Shown here one piece after another: positions 1 to 11,068 of a DNA stretch of 64,000 nucleotides. The position numbers were made by a program, and so were the translations under genes. This DNA comes from Atkinsonella hypoxylon. Lineage: Eukaryota; Ascomycota; Sordariomycetes; Hypocreales; Clavicipitaceae. The notes below the pieces were generated by a model. The model searched no databases. It saw nothing but the letters and a program-made list of their open reading frames with translations, and had not been told where the DNA came from. The stretch is from positions 1 through 64,000 of the forward strand of contig JFHB01000036.1 of the NCBI GenBank assembly GCA_000729835.1, given 5' to 3'. The stretch's first letter is position 1; every line of letters starts with the position of its first letter.

Positions 1-691
1 GGTAGCGGTGACGAAGGCAATCCAATGCATAAAAACCCATGGGGCCAGGTATGAAGAAGAGAGTGGGTGATACTGGGTGCATGTGGGTGGCACACGCAGG
101 CTTTCGATTAGTCGGTGTGCCGGCTGACTTGCTGCAGATACGGAGAAAGCATGGAGACTCATGAGAGCCATGGCTGGGAGCACAGAAACATTTTTCTTTT
201 GTTCCGGGCCCGAGTTGAGGCTAGCTTGGGCAACTGAAGCGCAACATGGTTTGTTTTCCCGTCTCCGTCCCAGCAGAGAATTCTACATGCTCATTCTAGT
301 TCTCACAAGAAGACATTTTTTTCGAAATTCTATATTGAAGTCTCTTCCCCGTTGTATTCTGGTGCCGGGAGAGAGAGATGGTATTCCTCTCGTTCGAATA
401 ACCCTTGTCACTGCGGGGAGGATCTGGGCTGCTTTGCCTTCTTCCGTTTTGTTTCATCTTGGCTTGGGGCATCTGGGCGAGAGCAGCAGAGCTATTGCTG
501 GCAGGCCGAGTGAATCCGCTTGGCCAGCAACTCGGATGATCAGACGAGCAGTCATACTTGCGAATAGTTTCATCAAAACGGCTCAGTTGATGACAGAGGT
601 ATGAGTGCTTTACTTTTTGCCTACCTATGACTTCGCGATGGAGTTTCCCGAATCAAAGCTTTGTTTGTTGGGCATGCAGCATTGAGACGGT

Positions 692-727
692 GACGGGACG
701 GGACGGGACGGGGCGATGCGATGCGAT
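692..727. repeat. short tandem repeats (GACGG)n then (CGATG)n
   Basis: About four copies of a 5-bp GACGG-like unit are followed directly by about three copies of a CGATG unit. This is a simple microsatellite in noncoding DNA. Confidence 0.7.
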
Positions 728-1094
728 GATAAAACGAAGCGAGACGCAAGACTCAAGACACAACCAATTTGAAAATGGTATCTGACTTTGCCCTGTTGTT
801 TGTTGTTTTCGTCTAGGCCAACCTTGCAAATCTCGCTGCTCCATACCAGACGTCGACTGGTAGGTAAAACGTTGACGTGCCGGTGCTACTGCTGACTAAG
901 CCGGGACATTGGACCCAAATAATTAACTTCTTGCTTGACCTCTCGACGCTTTGCACTCGCCAGTCACATCGCCGCAAATAGGACAACTCGCCAGTAACTA
1001 GCCGCCATTCGGTCGCCTACGCAAGGGGACCGACCACACAAACCGACCACACGAACCGACCAGCCAAGACCAACGAAAATAGATAGATAACTAT

Positions 1095-1124
<30 letters not shown>
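1095..1124. repeat. hexanucleotide repeat (CAGGGA)5
   Basis: Five exact head-to-tail copies of CAGGGA lie about 550 bp upstream of the PRA1 start codon. It is a microsatellite in the presumed promoter or leader. Confidence 0.85.
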
Positions 1125-1125
<1 letters not shown>

Positions 1126-1671
1126 TTGGCTACTCAATCTTCTTCTCCTTCGAATTACTCCTGGCCTAGCAATAAAACACAGAACAACTTTTCCATTTGT
1201 ACTATATCGCCATCATCTCAGTGTATTTTCACTTTTCACTCTACGACAACCCCAATCCTTCTTCCCTGAACCACCTACCTCTTAAGCTAAGACACTTGTT
1301 TGTTTTCCCGGCATTTCTTGGTACGTATCTTCCGGACCCCTTTCCTCACACTCAAGCAATGCACTGGTCGAGTCTTGGCCGCTCACCACAAACTCGAGGG
1401 ACTTTGCTCGGGCCTTCCTGGCTTTGAGTCTCAGCAGAACCCGTAGCCCCATCCTGGCCCCCTTTGCATTCCGTTCGATTCGCGTCGATCCACGATGAGC
1501 CTGGGACATCTTGTCCTTTTCCACAATCAGACTCGCGCAATTGAACGATATTGATGGCTTAGGGCTATGGCTGACATTATCTACCATTAGTGTCATTCAT
1601 ACAAGCGATTTGTCCACATCTTTAAGACGCATTCGAATTTGAATAAACCAAAAAGCAACATTTTCTTTACA

Positions 1672-2202
1672 ATGGCTCGCATTCAGATCCCCCTCGACGC
1701 TCTGACGTCGCGTTTTAGCCTCGGAGACCGCTTCTCGGGTTTCAGCTCTGGCCCTCTGACCGGCCGCTTCTCCAACTTGCGACCCATCTCCGAGTTCCTC
1801 GACTTCAAGCGCCTGTCCAAACCCGCCAACTTTAGTGAGATGCAATCTCGCGTCAACTACAACTTGAGTCACTTCTCCAGCAACTATGCCATCGTCTTTG
1901 CCATGCTGAGTCTGTACGCCCTTCTCACCAATTGGCTTCTGCTCTTTGACATCATCCTCGTTGTCGTCGGCATGTGGTTCATTGGACGTCTGGATGGCCG
2001 CGATCTGGAAATCGGCACCTTCCGTGCTACGTCATCGCAGCTGTATACGGGTCTTCTCGTCGTCGCTGTGCCCCTGGGTCTACTTGCCTCGCCATTCTCA
2101 ACCCTGCTCTGGCTCATCGGCGCTTCTGGCGTGACCATCCTCGGTCACGCTTCATTCATGGACAAGCCCATCGACGAGGCTTTTTCAGGGGAGGCGGTCT
2201 AG
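1672..2202 (+). CDS. PRA1-family prenylated Rab acceptor
   Basis: A single-exon ORF of 176 aa; the first ATG is at 1672 (the frame stays open upstream but has no ATG). PRA1/Yip3 proteins are small membrane proteins of the ER and Golgi that bind prenylated Rab GTPases and help their delivery to membranes. The sequence has the usual layout: a polar N-terminal part ending in a SRVNYNLSHFSSNY-like stretch (about residues 60-75), then hydrophobic hairpins at about residues 76-108 and 125-155. The tail is acidic and short (MDKPIDEAFSGEAV). The size fits the family. The stop codon is immediately followed by another long ORF in a different frame with no spacer, which is unusual. Identification rests on the overall pattern and the conserved central motif. 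Confidence 0.85.
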   Translation: MARIQIPLDALTSRFSLGDRFSGFSSGPLTGRFSNLRPISEFLDFKRLSKPANFSEMQSRVNYNLSHFSSNYAIVFAMLSLYALLTNWLLLFDIILVVVGMWFIGRLDGRDLEIGTFRATSSQLYTGLLVVAVPLGLLASPFSTLLWLIGASGVTILGHASFMDKPIDEAFSGEAV

Positions 2203-3521
2203 GTGGTCGGCCGCGTGCTCCCAAATTTGCGCCCCAATGGGGAAGACCATCGAGGCGCGGGCGGAGGAAAACAGATGGAGATGCTGCGCACTACAGCTCT
2301 TGGGGCGACCCCAGAGTTCAAGAGTTGGAGACAGAGGGGGAAGACACTGATACACAGGGTGTTGGGCTGGCCGTGCGGCGCAATACACGGTTCGTTAGCG
2401 ATTCTCTTACTTTTACAGGTATAGACTTGGGTGATCGGGAAAGTGGCACATATCGCCGCATGCAGTACAGCGATTCGGAAGACGAGGACGGTGATTCTGA
2501 TACGAATGAAAGTGATGGCGAGGAGGAGGATGATGAAGAAGATGACGACGGCGTGAGCGAGTATCTGGCTAGCTTGAGTCCGGAGGAACGAGAGGAGGTG
2601 CTTCTTCAATCAGCTTTGCAGCTCATCAGTCGTGCTCGGGCCATGGGCGAAACGGATGTGCATCTCAACAAGCAGGAGCTGGAGGCATATGGGCGTTACC
2701 TGCAGCGTATGGAGGAGGAGGAACGGGCGCGGCAGAGGAAGAAGCGCAACTCAGGCAGCGGAAGTGACAGGAAGAAGACCAAGGGGCAGCGTATGGCGGT
2801 GCCGCTTACACAGCTGGCACCGACATCGCGCAAGGAGAAATCACCCCTGTCATTGTCGACAGAGTTGCCTCCTCGTCGGGATTCCCTGCCTCGACAGAGA
2901 GAAATCAGCGGTACGCCTCCTGATGGTCGGGAAAGGCAAGGATATCCCCCCATGGGCTACTTCCCACCGCCTCCAGCGTCTCGCTCTCGACCCCGATCTG
3001 GGACGAGCTCCTCACAGAGACCACCTAGTCGGGCTCGCGAAGACTATGAGTATGCCTCTCGACCACGCTCCTCCAGAGGATCCCCCCGGGACGAGACTTC
3101 AAACATGAGCACTCGATCGCTTCATCTCAACCCATTCCAATTCCAGACAGCGGGTCCGCGCGCTCCTTACCCCCTTGGCGCTGCGGCCGCATCTAGACGG
3201 CATGTGTCGGGACCAACGGAGATGGCGTACGAGCAGCGCCGAGGATCGGTGACTCCTGCTGCAGCTAGGAGCCGCCGCAGATCCAGGCGGGCCAGCTACG
3301 ACGAGTCCACCAGCGAAGAAGGCAGTCCCACGAGCGAGGGGAGCCTGAGCGATGAGCGTGGCCACGGGGCACGGATTCGGGAGCCGGTTGTGAGGACAAG
3401 GGGCCAGGAGAGGAGCGACGCCATTGTAGTGGAGGAGTCGCCTGAGAGGACGAGGAGCAAGAAGAAGTCGTCGTCGCCTGTGAAGAGGAAGCCGGTGGGG
3501 GGGAAGAAGAAGAAGAAGTGA
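2189..3521 (+). CDS. acidic, Ser/Arg-rich protein of unknown function, start unresolved
   Basis: A long open frame follows PRA1 in a different frame and ends at 3521. I do not recognise a domain. The visible protein has an acidic Asp/Glu/Ser block near 2480-2560, then a helical segment (YLASLSPEEREEVLLQSALQL) near 2563-2625. Next come basic and Pro/Arg-rich low-complexity sequence and a C-terminal poly-lysine tail with nuclear-signal character. The first in-frame ATG after PRA1 is at about 2461, but the frame looks coding well before it (VGLAVRRNTRFVSDSLTFTG). The only earlier in-frame ATG is at 1974, inside PRA1. A pyrimidine-rich acceptor (ctttttcag, ending 2188) could splice PRA1-derived sequence onto this frame, so this may be an alternative 3' exon of the PRA1 locus or a gene whose first exon overlaps it. 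The start given is that acceptor. Confidence 0.5.
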
Positions 3522-4204
3522 TGGAGCAAGAATTCGTTTGATGTTGAGCGTCCTGTACTCGAGTCCGTTATCGCACGTATTGCATTGATGTGGTATTGTA
3601 ATGGCAGGAATTTTTTAAAAAGTACTGCATGATTTTGAAATTGTCGAGAAAATTGTACCGCGGAATGTGAAATTTTGCGTGTCTAGTTGGAGGTCTACGT
3701 ACTTGGCCACATTGTCTACCTGCTGATACGCTCAGCACTTATATCAGGTAGGGAGTGCAATCCTGGTCGTCTGCGCAACTGGAACAGGTCTATCGCCCAT
3801 GTCCCCGTCAGAGCATTGTACACTTGCGAACTTTGTAATTACACAGCTTCACAACATCAAACGCGTCACTCTGCGTACATTGCAGCGAGTCACTCGCGAG
3901 GTGGTGTGCAGGCAGCTAGCGAAGCCGTTGCCATTACGAGGTGTCTGGGACCATACAGCGTAGGTCTAGGCCGCTCGAAAAGTACAAAGATTTGTGAACA
4001 TGTCCATTCCGTTGCCGCGACTTTACGAAATGGCCGTCAGTTGAGGTGTTATGGACTACGTACTTGACTTGAGCCGGCTTAGTCTGGATATGCGCTCAAC
4101 TTCCTACCTACACTGGGCGCAATTGCATGACGAGCATGACTTGGCTGCGCACTACTCGCCTGTCAAATCAATGACTTCAAGCCCCGTGCTATCTAGTTTC
4201 CGCT
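3522..4204. other. intergenic, convergent 3' regions
   Basis: This spacer separates the end of the acidic ORF from the end of the minus-strand oxygenase gene. It is AT-richer, with A/T runs near 3600-3660 that suit 3' untranslated DNA. No gene is supported. Confidence 0.5.
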
Positions 4205-7200
4205 TCACGCCAGCCACGAGCAACTTGGACAAGGTTGCTGGGCTGACTGGCTGCATTGGCTGAGGCTGGTCTGTAGTCGACGTGGCTGAGGCTGGTCTGT
4301 AGTCGACGTGGCTGACACCCCTGTGGACGACTGAACATGAGCTGACTTGGGCGTCAAGAGATGCCTCATGTCGACGATGGCTGCGTACTTGGGTCCAAGT
4401 ATGACCATGAGCTGGCTCGGCTTAAACTTCCGCATCTGTCCCTGAGCTACCATCAACCGCGCCTTCCAGTCATGAAGCATCGCCTCCTGATGCCGGAACC
4501 TTTTGGTCACGATCAGAGTCTGGGGCTTTCCCCACCGCTCCGTTTCATGAGTACAGTCAATGTTGCTCGAGTCGAGCTGCTGATGCAGATGTGCTCGTCG
4601 TTGCCTCGACATGGCAAAGCGACCAACGGCCCGCGTCGGATCAGTAAGAAAATCGTTCAAAGAGTCGCAGTCGGAGCAACAACAGTCCACGCGGCGCCGT
4701 ACCAGGCTTCTCTCCTTGCCCGGGTTGGGCCCCACGTACGTATTACCGTAGGTCGCCAGGATGGTAGAAAAGAGTTGTTTGCAATATGGGTTGTCGATGG
4801 GTATGGCGTTGTGAGCAAGAACGACTAAGAGGTAATGCAGGAAGGGCAGCCATAGAACGTGGAATTGAGCTACCGGGAACCTGTGAGCGCTCTTCACGAG
4901 CTTGGAATTAAACGCCGTTATGAGGTCATTTGCTTCTGTGCTTGTGTGAATAATGGCCAAGACGAATTCGCCTAGCATTTCATATGTGACGGCGTTTCGG
5001 TATTTCAATCCTTGGGCTTGCTGGGGGCTGTACAATGCTCTTTGTTTCGGTGCCGCCTGGTCTTCCCCCACGTCGGCGTGCATTTTCGTGAGATCAGCTA
5101 AGGTGATGAATGATTCAACTCTCTTCTGGTACAACTGGGCGGCATTTACTGATGGCAGCACACCCTGAGTACTGTGCTCTCGCAACCGGGCTAGGAGTGC
5201 AAGACTGAAGGACGGGGCGTTACATCCTTCATCCATCTTGGGCAAAACACTGCGTCAATAGTCAGCTTTTCAACGAAGTAGAGGATTCACGAAGAACGGG
5301 CAACACACTTCTGCAAGATAAAGGCGGAGGGGTCATCGAAATACAAGGCCGCATCCACCATGGCAGTTCCATCATCGCGACTCAGTGACTCGGACGCGCA
5401 GGTACTCAGGAGGGCGCGGATCTTTTCACGCACCCAGTTCAGAATGTAATCAGGAATGGCGACAATTCCAGCAGTCACGGTCGCATTCGGAATTGGCACC
5501 AACGACGACGAGATGGCTTTGAACTGGTCGGCAAAATGAGGGTACGAGGAAACGGCAGAGGTGATTCTACTACATTTAGCACTCGAATTGATCATAAACT
5601 TGTGCCAAACATACCCAGCTTGAATGGCGTCAAAACGTCTATGAGTATCATTATAGACAATAAAAGCCAAAATTGCACCCAGAGAAAGAAATCTAGCGGC
5701 AGAAGACCTTCATGATGGCGAGCTGCTTCTTCGAAGAAGATCCATCTTTCGTGCAGAATCGCAGCCGTTAGGACGGACTGTATGCCAAAGCTGTCGATCG
5801 TGGGTTCCTGTTTCTTGTTCCACGCCTGCTGGGACAGCTTGACCAGCGCGTCCACCGTTGTCTTGGGGGCCTGTGGCAACACACATGATCGAGCCAGGTA
5901 CCGAATCTGCGTCCTGAGATTTTGAAAATTTGAAGAATAAGAGCACTGAGAGTCGGGTGAATTGAAGAAAGACACGAGCGAATCACGGGGTATGATGACG
6001 ACGGCCTAGATGTTCGTGGAGTGAGTCGTGATCAGGGATGTTAGATGAGGAGGACCAAGGGGCAGCTTACCGCCAGACGACACCAGTGCGTCGCCGTTGG
6101 GCCCTGAAGAGAACCGTGTTAGGAAAGTTGAACATCAGCGCCACTCATGGTGCTAGCTTCCAATCGACAGCCAAAATAGTGACATACCGAGTTACCCATA
6201 TACCCTTCGAAATCCTCCTCGTCCGCTTCAAGATCGTCAAATATGTTTTCTTGGAGTATGTCCTCATCGTTGAGATACATGTTTTGTATCACTACATTGC
6301 CCTCCAAGTCGACTAGGGTCTTCACGCCATAACTCGTCTCAAGAATGTCCTCAATGGGGTGATGGCCCGAGTCGCTGTCGTCACCATGGTAATCACCATT
6401 ATCGTCGTAATACCTCTTCCTGCCGTATCTCGGATCGTTGCGTTCCCACTCACAGGTTCCAAACTCCTTCATCTCAAGCAGCGCGAGGAAAATTTCAAAC
6501 GGCAACACGCCGGATATCTGGTTCAAAGTCTGGACCAGAGCCAAATCACGCGTCTTCAACGCCTTGAGCGAAATACTGGCCTCGGTATAGTCATGGTCGA
6601 GCACGCAGTATAGCGAGTTCGTCTCGCGCGAATCTTGGGGCTCGCCAAGCCAGCGTTCCAGAGTTTGATGAAGTGCTTGGGTCTCAGACTGCCGCGAGTC
6701 TGCCAACGGACCTCCTTCGGGCGAACAACGGGCGAGGTTGTAAGTCACAACCCAGTGGAAACCCAAAGTGACGGGGAGTACCTCGTGCGACACGTCCGAG
6801 TACCAACAAGCAAAAGACTGCGCGACCTCGGACGTCCTGAAAATCGTTGTTTTGCCGCAGTGCTTCAAAAGTACCTCTCCGCCTTCGTGCGGCGATGGCA
6901 GGCAGACGATGAGTGTGCCGAACATACCGGGGATCTTCTCGGTGCTGTATGGCATGGTCAGCCGGCTTGATAATTGTTACGTCCATCGCAGCCTGCATGT
7001 AGGATTTGAATTCTTGGAGGACCATACTCGGTATGTGCCTTGAACATGGCGCCAGGCTCGTACATAAGCATTTTGTAAACTTCCGCCTTAATGGGCGCAT
7101 CGATGGCCAATTCCGTAGCGACTCTGGCACACACACTCTCGGTGAAGCCAGGCCATCCTGGATGACGAAAGGTAAACTGTCCTGGGTCTAACTCCCATGC

Positions 7201-7526
7201 GTTTCTGACAGCAGTATCAACAATGGTCTCACTCCCCTTGCCGTATGGCGTCTGGCGAGCCTTCGCGATCACCTGGCGAGCTTGGAACTCGCTCAAGGGC
7301 ATGCCAATCTCTCCGACATCGTCGATAAACAGATCGGCAGGCGGCAAGAGGGTAATTGATCCAAATGCTGCAAACGATCCGGGGGCCTCGATGCCTTCGA
7401 GCGCGCTCAAAGGTCCTCCTTGAGCCCGACTCGGTAGCTTGGGACATCGGGGCGCAGACCGCCTGCATTTGCAACGCTCTCGTCATTATTGCAAATTGCG
7501 TTCGCAGATTCCTGGCCTGAAGCCAT
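4205..7526 (-). CDS. 2OG-Fe(II) oxygenase-domain protein, probably frameshifted
   Basis: Large fungal protein with a prolyl-4-hydroxylase-type 2OG-Fe(II) domain near its N-terminus. Exons read on the minus strand: 7526-7028, 6944-6188, 6103-6071, 6005 to about 5615, 5569-5291 and 5249-4205. Joining exons 1 and 2 restores the iron ligands: the splice makes His-Thr-Asp (KAHTDTEKIPG), and the distal His lies in SDVSHEVLPV. The rest matches a conserved fungal architecture (HWCRLAAVVIIPRDS; CCCSDCDSLNDFL; VTKRFRHQEAMLHDWKARL). Two defects stand out. The frame starting at ATG 7526 hits a stop at about 7408, where one extra T in cctttgag would continue into LSALEGIEAPGSFAAFG. A second frame change is needed near 5640-5690 between a DFFLWVQ block and an RFDAIQAG block, unless an unusual splice is used. 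The tail carries a 26-bp duplication. A decaying pseudogene or sequencing indels could explain this. The substrate is unknown. Confidence 0.65.
4261..4312. repeat. 26-bp tandem duplication inside the oxygenase tail
   Basis: Two exact adjacent copies of a 26-bp unit lie within the last exon of the minus-strand oxygenase gene. Because 26 is not a multiple of three, the two copies are read in different frames. The duplication therefore shifts the frame and replaces the original C-terminus. Confidence 0.9.
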
Positions 7527-8049
7527 GGTTGCGAACTTGAAAGTGGAACAAACCTCAGAGGAGGTGGCCGAGTTACTAAACTAAGAAGTCGCTAGCTAGA
7601 CACAAAGCACTTGCTACAACGCATCACGCGTCCACGACCCTGCGAAAAAGTGGATTCTTTCTTCTTTCTTAAATACATCGTAGTTGCATACTTATCCAGT
7701 ACCGAATCCGGGTAAACGGTACGTAGCGTTGTGGCGTAGGTGATAAGCCACAGCCGTTCTACAGACTGAGCCAACAAGGTGGTTGGTTCCACTGGATTAG
7801 TCTCATTGGTGCTTCGGCACCCCAACCGCAACCCCAACCTCCAGACGAGTGTGTAGACCATCCGCACCCCTGCCACAGCTAATGCACTATGACAAGATGC
7901 ACTCCTATCCTATCCTCCAGATCCTGTCACTAAAGAACTCTCAGCCCTCGAAACCCTTCTTCCACGCTCCGAACTTCGCGCCGAGACGATAATACAAGTA
8001 CCAATATAGAGCTAGCGAACAAAGTACGAAAGACGCAACCAAGCCAGTA
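7527..8049. promoter_or_regulatory. divergent promoter, oxygenase gene / pex4
   Basis: This is the 523-bp gap between the start codons of the minus-strand oxygenase gene and plus-strand pex4. No gene is supported in it. It must contain both promoters; I see no clear TATA box. Confidence 0.45.
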
Positions 8050-8699
8050 ATGCCACGCACCATATCCCCCAGTCGCAGCAGTGCTGTCGGTAGCGGCAGC
8101 GGCAGCGGCGCCTCCAAAACAGCTACCAAGCGGCTCATCAAAGAGATGGATACGTGGCGCAAGGAGCAGCGTGATGAAAAGGGAATCGAGAGACTAGGAC
8201 CTGTTAGCGAAGGAGACATGTTGATATGGGAAGCTGTTCTCAATGGGAGGGGCGTGGGTGCAGGTTATGATGGTATGTTGCCTTCTTCCTGTCTGCTCTT
8301 CCATTCTCTCAAGTGCATCGCCCCTCGACACTCGTCCACGTTCCATGCGGTTAGGATACAAGCTAAGAAACCATAGCCGGCCGATGGCTCATCACCATCA
8401 CTATCCCAAACACATATCCTCTCCAACCTCCCAAGATGCGCTTTGTCACCCCGATTGTCCACCCGAACATCGCCCTTGCCACTGGCGAGATATGTCTCGA
8501 TCTGCTGAAGGACGCTTGGACACCTGCGTACAGCGTGCTCGAGTGCGTGAGGGCAGTGCGCATGCTGCTGAGCTGTCCGGAGACGGATAGTCCGTTAAAT
8601 GTGGATGTGGCGGCGCTGCTGAGGAGCGGCGATATAATTGGGACAAGGAGGCTCGTGGAGTGTTGGTGTGCCGACGAGGGGAGATATGATGGGCCATGA
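8050..8699 (+). CDS. pex4: peroxin-4, peroxisomal ubiquitin-conjugating enzyme E2
   Basis: Two exons (8050-8272 and 8377-8699; 104-bp intron, gtatgt...catag) give 181 aa. The protein is a ubiquitin E2: KMRFVTPIVHPNIALATGEICLDLL contains the HPN motif and the catalytic Cys (ICLDLL), followed by DAWTPAYSVLECVRAVRMLLSCPE. The DxWTPAYSV segment and the C-terminal VECWCADEGRYDGP resemble Pex4 rather than general Ubc4/5 enzymes. Pex4 is held at the peroxisome by Pex22 and ubiquitylates the import receptor Pex5 so that it can be recycled. The N-terminus has a Ser/Gly linker (about residues 8-20) before the E2 fold, longer than in yeast. Assignment to Pex4 over other E2s is fairly firm. Confidence 0.85.
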
Positions 8700-9587
8700 T
8701 GATGAGAGTATGGCGACTTTCGAGAAGATATGTCGAGTTCGTGAACTAGAGTGGACTGGATTTGTGCTCAGAGGGGTGATCAAATCTTGATGAAAAGATT
8801 ATGGATCATGGACTATCTGGGTATTGAGCGGAAAAAAGCAGTGCTTTCAAGGGGTACGCATCAAACACATGTACCTGAGCAGTTCAGCTGTCAAAATAAG
8901 GCAGTGTCATCTGTGACTTTATGGCTTTATAGTGGTAGTTAATATTTCACAAAATATTTGGGCCATCATTGATTTAACATACTTATCCAAATGAGCCAAG
9001 GTCGTTGGGAGAATCGCTATGCAAATACATTGATCGCTATCTGCCACAGACTGCATTTGAAGTAATTGCATCAAGCCATGAAAATGCGTGGTTCATCTAC
9101 CCGCCAGTTATCCCAACCCGCCAATACGAGTCACCTAACATACTGCTTCGAGCAGCTCATCCCCGCATGTGTATTTTACAAAAATGTGAAGAGAAAAATC
9201 ATCAAGAACATATCTCCACCACCACCCTTTCCTTGGTAACAAAGCATGCGAAGTCTGCGGCTGCTCGTCTCAGTTCCGTTATCCCCAGAGACGATGGATG
9301 AAATATGCTCCATGAGCGCCGGAAGCCACAAGCAGTCAAGTCGGCTACCGTCTCAATCAACCTCGCCTGCACTGACGAATGAAGCGAGGCCCCCATGAAC
9401 TTCCAGCTTCATTTGTCATCTTCTGCCATCTTTCTTTAAAAACCCTGTCGATGCGACATGCCAGCCATGAAGAATAGGAGGGGCACAGGCCACACATCAT
9501 TAAGACCCTTCTGCACGTCACCCAACGAAAGATGTGGTTAGTAGGGCGTGGATTTCTTTCCTCGTTCTTTGGACTTGAATTCGTGTA
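8700..9587. other. intergenic between pex4 and mnn9 (convergent)
   Basis: These are 3' flanks of two convergent genes. The DNA is AT-rich near 8930-8990 and the short open frames look random. Nothing is supported. Confidence 0.5.
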
Positions 9588-10765
9588 TTATTCATTATAG
9601 TGGTAGACCTATGCAGAGTCAGTCATTGTTCTTATATACTTTTGGGCCATTTTGTAAATACTTTGTAATTTGGAAGACCATATGGTTGCCATCCCAGTCG
9701 CTTAGCCATCTTAGCAAATCCCTCCGTCTCAATGAGATGGTAGAATGCGAATGGGGGAAACATGGCACCGTCTCGATGAACATCAGCCTTGACGAGGAGG
9801 GCGGTGCCACCGACACCGTCAAGTGGTACAACCAGATCTTTGTCACCACCATCAGTGGCCATGTAGGCCATCAAAGTGCGATAGGTAGGCATCTCAGCAT
9901 AACCCTCCAGTAATATCTCGTCGGGGCCCATCTTAGCGGCCATCTGCATGGCGACATCACTGTCTTGCCAGTTATTGAAGTCATAAGGGCGTTCGTCCAT
10001 TTGCTTTTTCTCCTCGTTGTGATATCTCTGGAAGCAATTGGGCGCAATGATGTCCTTATTGTGCTTAGCAAGGTCCTGGATTAGCGTTGGTGGTGTTTCA
10101 ACAATGTCAGAATCCAGCCAAAGTACCCAAGAGGCTTTCGGTCCCAGCGTGGTGAAGAGCAGCGAGTTTCGAGCCTTGGCCATGCCAGCACGGCGCTGCT
10201 TTTGGTTCGACATCTTGTGACGCTCACTCTCATCTTGCGATGTGATGGCTGGATCAAAGTCCTGACGCAGAATGACGATACTCTTGAAACGATCCTTCTC
10301 GGGCCCTCGCTTCTGCGTCTTTTGGATCTGCTGCTGCAGCGCCGCGGTGGCAGCATTGCCCTCCTTTGTTTTCGGAAGAATGAAGCCAAGGGTGATGAGT
10401 TCGTGAGGGTAATTGATGCGCAGCAGATTGTCCCAGTACTTCTGGTAGAATCGAGCCATTGGAGTCAGAATCAGAATGTGCTCCCGGTTTTCTACTGGGT
10501 TTGGCGTGACGGTGACATTGTTAAGGTTGTAGCGAGTGACAGGTGGCGGACCCGTCTGCAGTCCCGACTTCGAGTTTGCCTTTTTATATGGCGACGTCGG
10601 CGGCGATAGGTGATGCTGCGCAGTGATAGATACTAAGCGAGCCGACGTGGCAGGACTCGAGGGAGAAATGAGGAAGAATAGAATAAAAATGCAAAGAACG
10701 GCGCCCAGAATCAGAGTACATGGGTTTGCCTTCTTGAGGCGGACTGACCCCATGGGTCGAGCCAT
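9588..10765 (-). CDS. mnn9: Mnn9-type alpha-1,6-mannosyltransferase subunit (GT62)
   Basis: Two exons on the minus strand: 10765-9662 and a 21-bp last exon 9608-9588, joined across a 53-bp intron (gtattt...ctgactctgcatag). The product is 374 aa and ends LPNYKVYHYNE, as Mnn9 proteins do. It is a Golgi type II membrane protein: a short basic cytosolic tail, a membrane anchor at about residues 17-35, a Pro/Ser-rich stem, then the Anp1/Mnn9/Van1 catalytic domain. Visible motifs are ENREHILILTPMARF, the DxD metal site in WVLWLDSDIVE, NCFQRYHNEE and PLDGVGGTALLVKADVHRDG. Mnn9 is the shared subunit of mannan polymerases I and II, which extend the alpha-1,6 backbone of N-linked outer chains on cell-wall mannoproteins. 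All key residues are present. Confidence 0.93.
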
Positions 10766-11025
10766 GGAGCTGGCGATACGGTTGGATTAGGACGAAGCTA
10801 AGTGAAACAAACAAAGACAGTAGGAGACAAGATATGGAAGCTGTCGAGTTGATTCGAGTCGCCTCGATTCGATTCGATCGTTACGTGGCAGGGTCGAATC
10901 GCGAAAATTGCATGAGGTCAGATCGACATCCAGGTAAAAAGATGCATGAGTCTGAAGGGACGACACCAGTGCAACCAGATATGGCACGCAACCGAATGCG
11001 CACCCGTCGATGGCGATTGGCACGC

Positions 11026-11068
11026 GATTGGCAAATGATTGGCAAATGATTGGCAAATGATTGGCAAA
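11026..11068. repeat. 11-bp tandem repeat (GCAAATGATTG)n
   Basis: About 3.6 copies of GCAAATGATTG lie head to tail, preceded by a degenerate copy. They lie about 260 bp upstream of the mnn9 start codon. Confidence 0.85.

Larger units (their letters stand above)
1..1671. other. gene-poor left edge and PRA1 upstream region
   Basis: I see no gene I can support here. The open frame at 161-604 has no family resemblance and no sign of exon structure. From about 1130 the DNA becomes rich in CT tracts and A-rich patches, consistent with the promoter and 5' leader of the downstream PRA1 gene. Two simple repeats lie inside (692-727 and 1095-1124). Confidence 0.5.

Noticed and set aside
161..604. 147-aa plus-strand ORF at the left edge
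   Set aside because: No domain, no coding bias I can see, and no splice context; likely chance.
1974..2188. PRA1-overlapping N-terminal part of the 515-aa frame
   Set aside because: Within 1974-2188 the translated frame looks like a shifted reading of PRA1; only the part after about 2189 looks coding.
5615..5710. Normal intron as the explanation of the second oxygenase frame change
   Set aside because: The donor and acceptor pairs I tried either gave an intron of about 20 bp, hit a stop, or removed a family-like block; kept only as an alternative.
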